Positions 13,776-20,000 of a stretch of 30,221 nt of DNA are shown piece after piece; positions within the stretch are counted from its first letter, which is position 1, and each line of letters starts with the position of its first letter. The translations under genes and the position numbers were made by a program. The notes beneath the pieces are model-generated. The model ran no database searches and was not told the origin of the DNA. It saw nothing but the letters and a program-made list of their open reading frames with translations. Origin of the DNA: a virus; the IMG/VR virus record IMGVR_UViG_3300046491_000150, positions 1-30,221 of that record. One strand, 5' to 3'.

Positions 13776-14215
13776 GCTCGCACCTCATGCCGGCCAGCGC
13801 CGAATAATGCCGCAACCATCGGATCGCGCCTGACCGGGCCGCGATGGACGGGAACCTCAAAAGGCTCGTCGTCCATTGCGAAGTAAAGGCGCCTGGATGG
13901 GTCGCGCAGTGCGATCGCCAGTGCAGTGCGCGACTGCGGCGCTCTGGGCTCGCTCAGCAGATCCAGATACGCGCGAACACGCTCCCCGTCGGCCGTGATC
14001 CGGTAGACATGCGCACCGAGACTTCCCCGTGCTGCGCCCCGGTAAAAGGAAAACTCGGCCACGCCAGCCCTGCGCAGGTCAGCAAGGTAGCGGCACGCCG
14101 GGGACTCGCTCACGTCGAGGAGCTGGCTGATGTCGGCGCGGGACATGTCGCGCTGCTGGAGCTCGGCGACCAGGCGGCGCAGGTTGGCGGCGCGGGAGGC
14201 GGTGAAGGCGATCAT
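13772..14215 (-). CDS. Winged-helix DNA-binding protein
   Basis: 147 aa. An N-terminal helix-turn-helix (LRRLVAELQQRDMSRADISQLLDVSESPACRYLADLRRAGV, ~12-52) and a wing ending VYRITADGERVRAYLDLL are visible. The C-terminal half is Arg/Pro-rich with VRRDPMVAALFG near the end, a motif that also ends other phage wHTH proteins. Overlapping starts place it between the zinc-knuckle gene and the methyltransferase. It is likely a regulator of the early operon. Confidence 0.72.
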   Translation of the reverse strand: MIAFTASRAANLRRLVAELQQRDMSRADISQLLDVSESPACRYLADLRRAGVAEFSFYRGAARGSLGAHVYRITADGERVRAYLDLLSEPRAPQSRTALAIALRDPSRRLYFAMDDEPFEVPVHRGPVRRDPMVAALFGAGRHEVRA

Positions 14216-14376
14216 TTCGCACCGCCCTTCCGCTCGATTGCCGCAGCTGCGCCCGGATACGCCGCACGAAGTGGCACCTCACCCGTCCCGCCGCACTGCT
14301 CGCAGCGCACGGCACTCTTGCCGCATCCCCAGCCGCCAGCGCCACGGCAGGCGGCGCACATGATGGAGGCGGTCAT
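14212..14376 (-). CDS. 54-aa DnaJ-type zinc-knuckle protein
   Basis: A 54-aa frame beginning MTASIMCAACRGAGGWGCGK. Two CxxC-GxG units (CAACRGAGG and CEQCGGTG) are the half-repeats of the DnaJ Cys-rich zinc domain. The start overlaps the gene before it and the end overlaps the gene after it, both ATGA. Such free-standing knuckles are frequent in early phage operons; the role is unknown. Confidence 0.72.
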   Translation of the reverse strand: MTASIMCAACRGAGGWGCGKSAVRCEQCGGTGEVPLRAAYPGAAAAIERKGGAK

Positions 14377-14681
14377 TGGAGGCCTCCGCCCGCGCCATCG
14401 GAAAAGGCGCGACTACGCTTAATTTCGGTAGCGCGCGCAATTGCCGCTTCAATTTCAGCTGGCGTTTTCGCCGCCCACTTCGTGCGGGCGTCCGCGATTG
14501 CCTCGTCGATGGTGTCGCCAGCGCCGATGCTAAAGCCGGTCGCGATGTGAGTTGCTGACCACACCTCCGCAACAAACCCGATTGCGGGGTGGACTGCGAA
14601 TTGATCCGAGCTACCGTCGATTTCGAAGGGCTCCGCGATCACCTCAATATTTGAAATTTCTCCAGTGATGACGAGCCTCAT
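14373..14681 (-). CDS. 102-aa hypothetical protein
   Basis: The protein starts MRLVITGEISNIEVIAEPFE and has a beta-rich N-half followed by a helical C-half (DEAIADARTKWAAKTPAEIEAAIARATEIKRSR). AAGGGG lies before the ATG at 14679-14681, which overlaps the previous stop. I recognise no family. Longer upstream readings of this frame cross two other genes and are rejected. Confidence 0.65.
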   Translation of the reverse strand: MRLVITGEISNIEVIAEPFEIDGSSDQFAVHPAIGFVAEVWSATHIATGFSIGAGDTIDEAIADARTKWAAKTPAEIEAAIARATEIKRSRAFSDGAGGGLQ

Positions 14682-14845
14682 TGCATCGCCCCTTGTGCAG
14701 TGGCCAGCAGCTCGCGAACGGACGATGCAGCGGCTACGTTGGCGCGCTTGTGGGCTGCAATGCCTTCTGCCGTGCGTGCGAAGTGTTGAGCGCGGCCAGC
14801 GAAGGGGTTGCGCGGTTGCGCGGGGTGTTTTTGGTTGTGTGTCAT
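14678..14845 (-). CDS. 55-aa small basic protein
   Basis: A 55-aa frame starting MTHNQKHPAQPRNPFAGRAQ, followed by an Ala-rich helix (AEGIAAHKRANVAAASSVRELLATAQGAMQ). AAGGA lies upstream of the ATG at 14843-14845, and its stop overlaps the next start. It is separated from the 34-aa gene by a rightward terminator, so a possible antisense RNA begins next to its start. Confidence 0.55.
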   Translation of the reverse strand: MTHNQKHPAQPRNPFAGRAQHFARTAEGIAAHKRANVAAASSVRELLATAQGAMQ

Positions 14846-14898
14846 AATCGTCCTTGTTAGGCAGTACCGGGCCCGCTCTGCGAAAGCGGGCTTTTTTT
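14840..14898 (+). ncRNA. Candidate OOP-like short antisense RNA with promoter and terminator
   Basis: An extended -10 element TGTCATAAT (14840-14848) on the + strand is followed ~23 bases later by a perfect terminator: GCCCGCT (14871-14877), 7-base loop, AGCGGGC (14885-14891), seven T (14892-14898). The expected RNA would start near 14855 and be ~45 bases. It faces against the leftward operon and ends at the stop of the 34-aa gene. Lambda OOP RNA has the same layout, between cII and O. No good -35 is seen, so initiation is uncertain; the terminator is clear. Confidence 0.42.
14871..14898 (+). terminator. Rightward rho-independent terminator inside a leftward operon
   Basis: A 7-base perfect stem GCCCGCT/AGCGGGC, loop CTGCGAA, then seven T on the + strand only. 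All protein genes here run the other way, so it must end antisense transcription. Confidence 0.8.
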
Positions 14899-15001
14899 AT
14901 TTCTGCTGCTCGCGCACCAGGCGCTCGTAGCTCTTCTTGCTCATTACGTGGCCGGGCTGGATTGGCAGTACCGGCTCTTCTTGTTGCGCGGGCTGGGTCA
15001 T
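14897..15001 (-). CDS. 34-aa micro-protein
   Basis: A 34-aa frame beginning MTQPAQQEEPVLPIQPGHVM and ending LVREQQK. Its ATG at 14999-15001 overlaps the stop of the HTH gene before it. Its TAA lies inside the T-run of the rightward terminator. GHVMSKKSYERLVREQQ is helical and charged. No known function; the coupled start is the support. Confidence 0.5.
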   Translation of the reverse strand: MTQPAQQEEPVLPIQPGHVMSKKSYERLVREQQK

Positions 15002-15279
15002 GCGGACGCCTTCCCCGCCCATCCCTCGCCCACACCAGCCGCGCGGAACTTCACCCGCTGGTCGCCCATCAGTGCGCGCAGGTCGCGAGTCGGTACGCCG
15101 GTGAGTTCGTGAATGGCGACGAGCAGCGTCGCGCCCACGGGCAGCTTGTTGTGGCGCAGCTTCGACAGAACGGGCGGTGCTACCTCAAGCGCGCGGGCAA
15201 GAGCAGCGTCGTTTTTCAGTTCCAGCTTCTTGATCATCGCGTCGAGTAGCGCGCTGGGGTTGTAGGTTTCCTTGGTCAT
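14998..15279 (-). CDS. Small helix-turn-helix protein, early operon
   Basis: 93 aa. After NPSALLDAMIKKLELKNDAALARALEVAPPVLSKLRHNKLPVGATLLVAIHELTG one can see a Cro/CI-type HTH: helix 2 LARALEV and recognition helix PPVLSKLRH. The ATG at 15277-15279 has AGGAGA 9 bases upstream; a TTG two codons earlier is less likely. It resembles small XRE-like proteins of Burkholderia phages that sit after the CII-family gene. It probably tunes early or lysogeny transcription. Confidence 0.72.
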   Translation of the reverse strand: MTKETYNPSALLDAMIKKLELKNDAALARALEVAPPVLSKLRHNKLPVGATLLVAIHELTGVPTRDLRALMGDQRVKFRAAGVGEGWAGKASA

Positions 15280-15384
15280 GCTCAATCTCCTAGTTGTGGT
15301 GGGTCAGGACTGCGGGTTTTGCTGCTGGTACTCTGGTATTGGTGGGCAGGCGTTTGCCCGAAGATCGCGGTAAAAACAGGCGCC

Positions 15385-15825
15385 CTACTTCTCTGCCATC
15401 CCATTAAGGCGGTTGAGCAGTTCCATCATTGGGCGCATCGCCGTATAGATCGCAGCCTCGATGCGCTGGACTTCGTGGCGCTCGACCTTGCCGTCAGCCA
15501 GTGCCGCGTGCACTTCCCCGCCAACGGCGCCGAGCTTTGCCCAGATATCCGTGACCGACTCCAGCACCGCCATATCGCTCGCCTGGCCGGCCTCGACCTT
15601 TGAGCAAACGAAGCCGTGATTCGCTGCCAGCGCGTGCAGTACGGAGTAGTCCTCCGTGAGGCCCATCACACGGTCCACATCGTCAAGCGTCACGACGTTT
15701 TGCTTCGTGGTCGGGCAGGCCTTATTACGGAGAACGGCGGCGGTCGTGCCGAGTCGCACCGCCAGCGCTGCGCATCCGCCTGGGGCCTCGTGTACCGTTT
15801 TATGGAAGGCGTCTTTAGGGCTCAT
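15385..15825 (-). CDS. Phage regulatory protein, CII family (CP76 type)
   Basis: 146 aa. The N-terminal region (AFHKTVHEAPGGCAALAVRLGTTAAVLRNKACPTTKQNVVTLDDVDRVMGLTEDYSVLHALAANHGFVC) matches the Pfam family named phage regulatory protein CII. It has an HTH around GGCAALAVRLGTTAAVLRNK and a helical C-terminus that probably oligomerises. These proteins take part in the lysis/lysogeny choice, classically by switching on repressor and integrase promoters. I use the ATG at 15823-15825; its ribosome site is weak. As second gene of the leftward operon after cro it has the same place as lambda cII. Confidence 0.85.
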   Translation of the reverse strand: MSPKDAFHKTVHEAPGGCAALAVRLGTTAAVLRNKACPTTKQNVVTLDDVDRVMGLTEDYSVLHALAANHGFVCSKVEAGQASDMAVLESVTDIWAKLGAVGGEVHAALADGKVERHEVQRIEAAIYTAMRPMMELLNRLNGMAEK

Positions 15826-16049
15826 GTGATATTTCCAAAAATGAATGATGTGATCGGTGTTGCAATCGGTAAAACTGTGTTCACTGCAACAACACAACAA
15901 CTACCGGAGACTTAAATGCCTGCTACTCAAACCAACCGTTCCGATCGCGCTGCTGCTTCGTTTATGTCGATGTGCCGCAAGGCGGGGCATTCGAGGTTCT
16001 GTATGCTGGGTGTATTTGGCAGCTTGGGTTCTGATGGGGTGGCAGCGTG
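15826..16049. other. Gap between cro-like and CII-family genes
   Basis: 224 bases with no leftward gene. It carries an inverted repeat GTTGC...GCAAC near 15860-15893 and a short rightward frame (15916-16053). A leader or antitermination site for the leftward operon would be expected here, but I cannot identify one. Confidence 0.4.
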
Positions 16050-16053
16050 CTAA
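15916..16053 (+). CDS. Possible 45-aa rightward ORF (weak)
   Basis: The frame MPATQTNRSDRAAASFMSMC... ends SDGVAAC and has a good ribosome site (CCGGAG, 7 bases before the ATG). Its TAA overlaps the stop of the convergent cro-like gene. The protein has no recognisable domain and it lies antisense to the leader of the leftward operon, so it may be chance. Confidence 0.25.
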   Translation: MPATQTNRSDRAAASFMSMCRKAGHSRFCMLGVFGSLGSDGVAAC

Positions 16054-16280
16054 TCGGTCTTGCGGCGGCGCGGGGCGGTGAACGTCGGCGGAAGAAGATC
16101 GAAGCGCGAGACCTTCCCGCCGACGATGCGCTCGATGGCCTCGCACCGCTCAAGCGGCGGGTAGCCCTTCTTGATCCACTTGTAGACAGCCTGGACGCTG
16201 ACATCACAGGACGCGGCAATTTGGGCGACGCTCGAAAGCTCTACGGCCTTGGAGAGTGCGGAGGTGGTTGGCTTGTTCAT
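16050..16280 (-). CDS. cro: Cro-like regulator (YdaS/Cro family)
   Basis: 76 aa. SALSKAVELSSVAQIAASCDVSVQAVYKWIKKGYPPLERCEAIERIVGGKVSRFDLLP is a compact YdaS/Cro-type helix-turn-helix with the typical VYKWIKKG-PP-RC-AIE signature of proteins facing a divergent repressor. It would bind the shared operators and block repressor synthesis in the lytic course. The ATG at 16278-16280 lies at or within one or two bases of the predicted transcription start of the promoter at 16288-16314, and no ribosome site precedes it. A leaderless message is therefore likely. Confidence 0.82.
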   Translation of the reverse strand: MNKPTTSALSKAVELSSVAQIAASCDVSVQAVYKWIKKGYPPLERCEAIERIVGGKVSRFDLLPPTFTAPRRRKTD

Positions 16281-16287
16281 GGCTCGA

Positions 16288-16337
16288 ATTAAACCACAGG
16301 TTGATTTATGACACAAGAAATTTCAACCGGCGGTTGG
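16288..16337. promoter_or_regulatory. Leftward early promoter and two operators (OR-like)
   Basis: Leftward promoter: -35 TTGTGT (16314-16309), 17 bases, -10 TTTAAT (16293-16288). Operators: TAAACCACAGGTTGA at 16290-16304 (on the leftward strand TCAACCTGTGGTTTA), overlapping the -10, and TCAACCGGCGGTTGG at 16323-16337. The second also sits in a wider perfect repeat TTCAACC/GGTTGAA. A possible weak rightward -10 CATAAT for the repressor is at 16349-16354. Confidence 0.75.
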
Positions 16338-16373
16338 TTGAATCCGCGCATAATGGGACCGAATATCACGGCC

Positions 16374-16736
16374 ATGAAAACTAGTGCTGTAATAAAAGCT
16401 AGACTGCGGGAGCTAGGGAAAACTCAGGGATGGCTGGCCGAGGAGGTCGGCGTGTCGGTCAACGCCGTGTCCAAATGGACGAGGGAAGGCAAGGTAAGCA
16501 GGGATAAGGTCCCTGTCGTCGCCAAAGTTTTAGGGATCACGACCGATCAGCTGCTCGGCGCGTCGCTGGTTGATGTAACGCCGCCCGAAGATTCGACCCT
16601 GGAGCGCCTGAGTCCGGAAGAAAAGCGCCTGCTGAACCTGTACCGGGAATCGACCAAGGATGGGAAGATGATGATTTATGGCGCCGCCACCGTGGCGCCG
16701 AAGGATGAGTCGCTCTTAATCCGCCGCCCCAACTAG
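16374..16736 (+). CDS. XRE-family repressor (CI-like, without peptidase domain)
   Basis: 120 aa from the ATG at 16374; an ATG at 16308 would add 22 residues, but that stretch is unstructured and crosses the operators. An XRE helix-turn-helix occupies ~6-55: RLRELGKTQGWLAEEVGVSVNAVSKWTREGKVSRDKVPVVAKVLGITTDQLLG. A short C-terminal helix (RLSPEEKRLLNLYRES) ends it, with no LexA-like domain. It is divergent from cro with the operators between, which is the layout of the primary immunity repressor. Without a self-cleaving domain it needs an antirepressor or another signal for induction. Confidence 0.8.
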   Translation: MKTSAVIKARLRELGKTQGWLAEEVGVSVNAVSKWTREGKVSRDKVPVVAKVLGITTDQLLGASLVDVTPPEDSTLERLSPEEKRLLNLYRESTKDGKMMIYGAATVAPKDESLLIRRPN

Positions 16737-16925
16737 GCGCATGGCCGGCCGCTCAGCCGGAAGCGTTCGCGTGTAGTTCTCCGCCAGGTCAAAAATCATG
16801 GCCCGCGCCGACGATTTCAGCGCGCGGCAGTTACAGATGAGCTGGTGTTCTTCCTGCGTCAGAATCAGATCGCGTCCTGCGGATGACGCGAGTGCGATTG
16901 TGCTTTTACGGCTTTCTTGCGGCAT
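16716..16925 (-). CDS. 69-aa hypothetical protein, convergent with the repressor
   Basis: The protein starts MPQESRKSTIALASSAGRDL; LILTQEEHQLICNCRALKSSARAMIFDLAENYTRTLP follows, a helical body like that of small phage regulators. ACGGAGC lies 6 bases before the ATG. The last 21 bases overlap the 3' end of the repressor gene on the other strand. It is alone on this strand in the immunity region, so it needs its own promoter, which I could not pin down. Function unknown. Confidence 0.6.
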   Translation of the reverse strand: MPQESRKSTIALASSAGRDLILTQEEHQLICNCRALKSSARAMIFDLAENYTRTLPAERPAMRLVGAAD

Positions 16926-17166
16926 GCTTTGCTCCGTTGTTCTAATTTCTGTAGTGATGAGTTGTAAGATTACTCCTACGTGCCTCAAAAAAGCGTGCTT
17001 TGACGAGGCAAATTGTTAAGTAACGTAACTAAGTCTCACGGCACCCTCTCGGCGATACTTGTCGCGCCACTCTCCGTTCAAAATCTTTTTGCGGTTTCTG
17101 ATACATTTGGATAGTTTGTAATTCTGACTCAATTTTTGCGTCAAAAACGCCACAGATAGTGACATT

Positions 17167-17183
17167 CGCGCAACAATTGCGCG
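17167..17183 (+). promoter_or_regulatory. Perfect inverted repeat abutting the arc-like start codon
   Basis: CGCGCAA (17167-17173), centre CAA, TTGCGCG (17177-17183), then ATG at 17184. It fills the place of the ribosome site. It is either an operator for the encoded ribbon-helix-helix protein or an RNA hairpin limiting translation. Confidence 0.6.
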
Positions 17184-17399
17184 ATGAAAAAAGAGACCCA
17201 AGAGGATTACAAGAGACTGACCACTCGGTATCCTCCGGACCTTTATGCAGAGCTGCAGGCGTCCGCAAAGCGCAACGGGCGGTCCGTCAACGCGGAAGTC
17301 GTCGCACGGGTCCAGATCGACCGGCTGGCAGCGATCGAGCGGGAGCTTGGCGAGCTTCGCAAGCTCGTACGCCAAGTGCTCGAACAGGTCCAGCGATAG
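17184..17399 (+). CDS. Arc-like ribbon-helix-helix DNA-binding protein
   Basis: 71 aa. KRLTTRYPPDLYAELQASAKRNGRSVNAEVVARVQIDRLAAIE is a classic Arc/MetJ fold: a beta strand (~11-16), helix A, the N-G-R-S-x-N-A-E turn, and helix B. A leucine-rich coil (ELGELRKLVRQVLEQVQR) follows. In P22, Arc limits antirepressor synthesis. Here a KilAC antirepressor gene follows 1.5 kb downstream, so a similar task is plausible. No standard ribosome site is seen; the palindrome occupies it. Confidence 0.85.
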   Translation: MKKETQEDYKRLTTRYPPDLYAELQASAKRNGRSVNAEVVARVQIDRLAAIERELGELRKLVRQVLEQVQR

Positions 17400-17452
17400 G
17401 GCTGAGTTACGATTCCGCATGCTTCATGCAATCAAGGGTGGCGACTGGTTGA

Positions 17453-17469
17453 GTATAGTGATACTATAC
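17453..17469 (+). promoter_or_regulatory. Operator-like palindrome upstream of the S24 repressor
   Basis: GTATAGT, centre GAT, ACTATAC: perfect 7-base arms, 53 bases before the repressor ATG. I find no second copy in the window. It probably serves autoregulation by the LexA-like repressor. A TATACC at 17489-17494 could be a -10, without a matching -35. Confidence 0.6.
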
Positions 17470-17522
17470 ATCGACCGTCAAGCATTTCTATACCTTGATG
17501 TTTCGACCCACATGAGGCCACG

Positions 17523-18311
17523 ATGGAACTTAAAGAAATGATAGCCGACTGGATCAAAGCCTCAAGAATTGAGGCGGGAATGTCCGGTGCCGCCCTCGGC
17601 GAAAAATTGGCAATTGAGCTCGGGACCGATCGCGGTAATTCGAAAGGGAATATCTCCCATTGGGAAACGCAAAGGCATAACCCGAGCCTGCAGCAACTGC
17701 TCGCGATCGCCAAGGTGACTGGGCGACAGCTGCCGCCAGCTATCCTTGGCGGCATGCTGGCTGGAGCGCCGCTGGGCAATCCCGGCCCGACCGATGCGGA
17801 TTCAATCGCTGCCCGTATCGCCCAGGCGCGAGCGCAAGCAATTGCCGATGGCGACTCGGCCTACAGCTCCGTGCGCCCGGCGAACGATGATGACGATATT
17901 GCGATTCCGCTGGTAGAGTTGCGCCTGTCGGCCGGCGTCAGCGGTTTCGCGGTAGACCAGAATGGCGAAGGCCCGAAGGGATATATCAAGGTCGATCAGC
18001 GCTTCGTCGCCTCGAACCGATATGACCCGACCAAGCTGTTTGCCTTGCATGTCCGAGGTGATAGCATGGAGCCCAAGCTCAGCGATGGCGATACGGTAAT
18101 TATCAACACGGCCGACATCAAGCCTGTGGATGGCGTTATTTTTGCCGTAAATTACGAGGGCGAAGCTGTCATTAAGCGCCTCGTGCGCGATGCCGGGGAC
18201 TGGTGGCTCACGTCGGACAACCCGGACCAGCGCAAGTACCACCGCAAGATATGCCGCGGCCCCGGCTGCATCATCGTCGGCCGGGCGGTTCAGGCGATTA
18301 CGAAGCTGTAG
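17523..18311 (+). CDS. LexA-like (S24 peptidase) phage repressor
   Basis: 262 aa. An N-terminal HTH of XRE type (~5-70: IKASRIEAGMSGAALGEKLAIELG...NISHWETQRHNPSLQQLLAIAKV) is followed by a linker and an S24 domain. A candidate cleavage bond is A137-G138 (LSAGVS); the catalytic Ser is S181 (RGDSMEPKL) and Lys K218 (AVIKRL). Ser and Lys are 37 apart, as in LexA. Such repressors cut themselves when RecA is active, releasing the prophage after DNA damage. It has its own palindrome upstream, unlike the operators near cro, so it may rule a different promoter set from the small XRE repressor. Confidence 0.9.
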   Translation: MELKEMIADWIKASRIEAGMSGAALGEKLAIELGTDRGNSKGNISHWETQRHNPSLQQLLAIAKVTGRQLPPAILGGMLAGAPLGNPGPTDADSIAARIAQARAQAIADGDSAYSSVRPANDDDDIAIPLVELRLSAGVSGFAVDQNGEGPKGYIKVDQRFVASNRYDPTKLFALHVRGDSMEPKLSDGDTVIINTADIKPVDGVIFAVNYEGEAVIKRLVRDAGDWWLTSDNPDQRKYHRKICRGPGCIIVGRAVQAITKL

Positions 18312-18349
18312 GCGATACGGCACGCCAGGATGCCGGAACCGGAGGGCTT

Positions 18350-18697
18350 ATGCTCCCACGACTCCTGATTGTGCTGTTAATCTCTACCTGCCAGTTTGCC
18401 GGGGCAGCGCCAAAAACGAAACCGGCCAAGCCTACAAAGCCTGATCCGATCGCGCTCGCGCACGAAGCGGCGAAGGACTCATTGAAAGACCCCGATTCGG
18501 CCCGATTCCGGGGCGACTTCGTCGGCAAGGACGGCGCGGTCTGCGGTTTCGTCAACGCCAAGAACAGTTACGGTGGCTACGATGGATTCAAGCGCTACAT
18601 CGTGACTTCGGACTCGGTCATGATCGATGGTGGCGAATCATGGAGGATAGACTCCCGCTGGTATGATTTCTGCGCTGAATTTGAGCCCCGGCCTTAA
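18350..18697 (+). CDS. Small exported protein in the immunity region
   Basis: 115 aa with an N-terminal signal sequence (MLPRLLIVLLISTCQFAGA, probable cut after AGA). LISTC is a poor lipobox, so a lipoprotein is possible but unlikely. The mature part has DPDSARFRGDFVGKDGAVCGFVNAKNSYGGYDGFKRY, a pattern seen in small secreted proteins of Burkholderiales and Pseudomonas (recollection). GGAGGG lies before the ATG. Located next to the repressor, it is likely expressed in the lysogen; superinfection exclusion at the envelope is a reasonable guess, not shown. Confidence 0.7.
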   Translation: MLPRLLIVLLISTCQFAGAAPKTKPAKPTKPDPIALAHEAAKDSLKDPDSARFRGDFVGKDGAVCGFVNAKNSYGGYDGFKRYIVTSDSVMIDGGESWRIDSRWYDFCAEFEPRP

Positions 18698-18770
18698 TCC
18701 GGCAGCCTGACTGGGGGCTCCCTCAAAGCTCCCCGCCCTCCTCCCGCCCGCAATCCCCCGCTCCGATGTT

Positions 18771-18800
18771 GCGCCCCGAAAACTAACGGGGCGCGATTTT
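18771..18800 (+). terminator. Rightward terminator after the immunity genes
   Basis: GCGCCCCG (18771-18778), loop AAAACTAA, CGGGGCGC (18787-18794), then GATTTT. It separates the repressor/exported-protein transcript from the early promoter that follows. Confidence 0.75.
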
Positions 18801-18830
18801 ACCTAGGGGGATATTTTTTCGCAGAATAAT

Positions 18831-18870
18831 TCAACCTGCGGTTGACTCGTGATTCAACCCGTGGTTTAAT
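18831..18870 (+). promoter_or_regulatory. Rightward early promoter with two operators (OL-like)
   Basis: -35 TTGACT (18842-18847), 17 bases, -10 TTTAAT (18865-18870). Operator TCAACCTGCGGTTGA (18831-18845) covers the -35; operator TCAACCCGTGGTTTA (18854-18868) covers the -10. Centres are 23 bases apart. The second is nearly identical to the operator over the cro promoter. Confidence 0.85.
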
Positions 18871-18904
18871 TAGCCATTGATCCAGCGCAAAGGAGTTCGG
18901 ACAA

Positions 18905-19615
18905 ATGGGCGCAGCACTTCAGCTAGTAGGAACACCGCAGAAAGTCACGATGACGAGCCGTGAGATTGCGGATTTGGTCGAGTCGCGGCATGACAAGGTC
19001 AAGCAGAGCATCGAGCGCCTGGCCGCGCGCAGCCTGATCGCTCAACCCCCAATGGGGGATGAACAATTTGATGATGCGATGGGGCGGCACCGCAAAGAAT
19101 CCGTCTACCACATCGGCAAGCGCGATAGTTACGTGGTGGTGGCGCAACTCTCCCCGGAGTTCACCGCCCGCCTAGTTGACCGCTGGCAGGAGCTGGAGAG
19201 CCAGCAGCCAGCGACACTCGACCTGAATAACCCGATTGCACTGCGGGCTGCATTGCTCTCCTATTCCGAGCGTGTCATCGAGCTGGACAACAAGATCGCA
19301 GCCGACGCCCCAAAGGTCGCCTTTGCCGAAGCCGTCCGGTCCATTGATGGCGTTTGCCACATCGAGAAGATCGCCAAGACGCTCGGTATCGGCCGCAACA
19401 AGTTCTTCAAGCGGCTGCGCGACGACGGAATCCTGATGGGCACCAACATGCCATATCAGAAGTACATCGACCGCGAGTATTTCACGGTGATCGAGCAGGC
19501 GCCCTACACCGACAAGGAAGGCGTTAAGCATCCGACATTCACGCCAATGGTGACGGGCGCGGGGCAAGTTTTCTTGGCTCGCAAGTACTCGCCAGTTGCT
19601 GCGGCGCGCGGTTAA
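18905..19615 (+). CDS. Rha-type regulator with C-terminal KilAC antirepressor domain
   Basis: 236 aa. Residues ~15-95 form a Rha domain (MTSREIADLVESRHDKVKQSIERLAARSLI...ESVYHIGKRDSYVVVAQLSPEFTARLVDRWQELE). Residues ~120-230 match KilAC/ANT (APKVAFAEAVRSIDGVCHIEKIAKTLGIGRNKFFKRLRDDGIL...HPTFTPMVTGAGQVFLARKY). KilAC antirepressors bind and disable repressors. It is the first gene of the rightward operon, with AAGGAG 8 bases before its ATG, and its promoter carries the immunity operators. It is therefore off in the lysogen and made at once on induction, helping to lock in the lytic course. Confidence 0.9.
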   Translation: MGAALQLVGTPQKVTMTSREIADLVESRHDKVKQSIERLAARSLIAQPPMGDEQFDDAMGRHRKESVYHIGKRDSYVVVAQLSPEFTARLVDRWQELESQQPATLDLNNPIALRAALLSYSERVIELDNKIAADAPKVAFAEAVRSIDGVCHIEKIAKTLGIGRNKFFKRLRDDGILMGTNMPYQKYIDREYFTVIEQAPYTDKEGVKHPTFTPMVTGAGQVFLARKYSPVAAARG

Positions 19616-19628
19616 CGAATAACGAACG

Positions 19629-19646
19629 GCGCGCATGGGGCGCGGC
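19629..19646 (+). repeat. Leader direct repeat, copy 1
   Basis: GCGCGCATGGGGCGCGGC, found again exactly at 20034-20051. Each copy lies 19-20 bases before the ATG of the following gene. GCGC...GCGC can form a short stem. Confidence 0.8.
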
Positions 19647-19665
19647 AATAGATGGAGGGGAAAAC

Positions 19666-19974
19666 ATGGATGCCAAACTTGAGAAGTACATCGCCACCCG
19701 CGACAAGCGGATGAAGAGCCCGATCACTACCACCCCTCTGCGCGAGCAGTTCGAAGAATTGGCCAAGCGCGGTGAGGTTGAGGTCGGCGGGCGTACTTCG
19801 TGCGGCGGTCCTGTTGATCCGACGTGGCTTTTCTTTACCGCGTGGAATGAGATTGTCCGCAAGGCCGCCGCGCTTGGCTATCGCATCGAAGTCACTCCCG
19901 TTCGCCACGCGAACAAGTCACCAACGATGGCCGGAGGTTACTGGAACTCCAATATCTATCGGCTGACCGCCTGA
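19666..19974 (+). CDS. 102-aa conserved phage protein
   Basis: The protein starts MDAKLEKYIATRDKRMKSPI and ends MAGGYWNSNIYRLTA. GGTSCGGPVDPTWLFF-like and AWNEIVRKAAALGYRIEV segments suggest a small mixed fold. GGAGGGG precedes the ATG. It follows the antirepressor in the same transcript and carries the first copy of the leader repeat. Function unknown. Confidence 0.75.
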   Translation: MDAKLEKYIATRDKRMKSPITTTPLREQFEELAKRGEVEVGGRTSCGGPVDPTWLFFTAWNEIVRKAAALGYRIEVTPVRHANKSPTMAGGYWNSNIYRLTA

Positions 19975-20000
19975 CGCCAGCCGCACCAGGTCCACCACAT

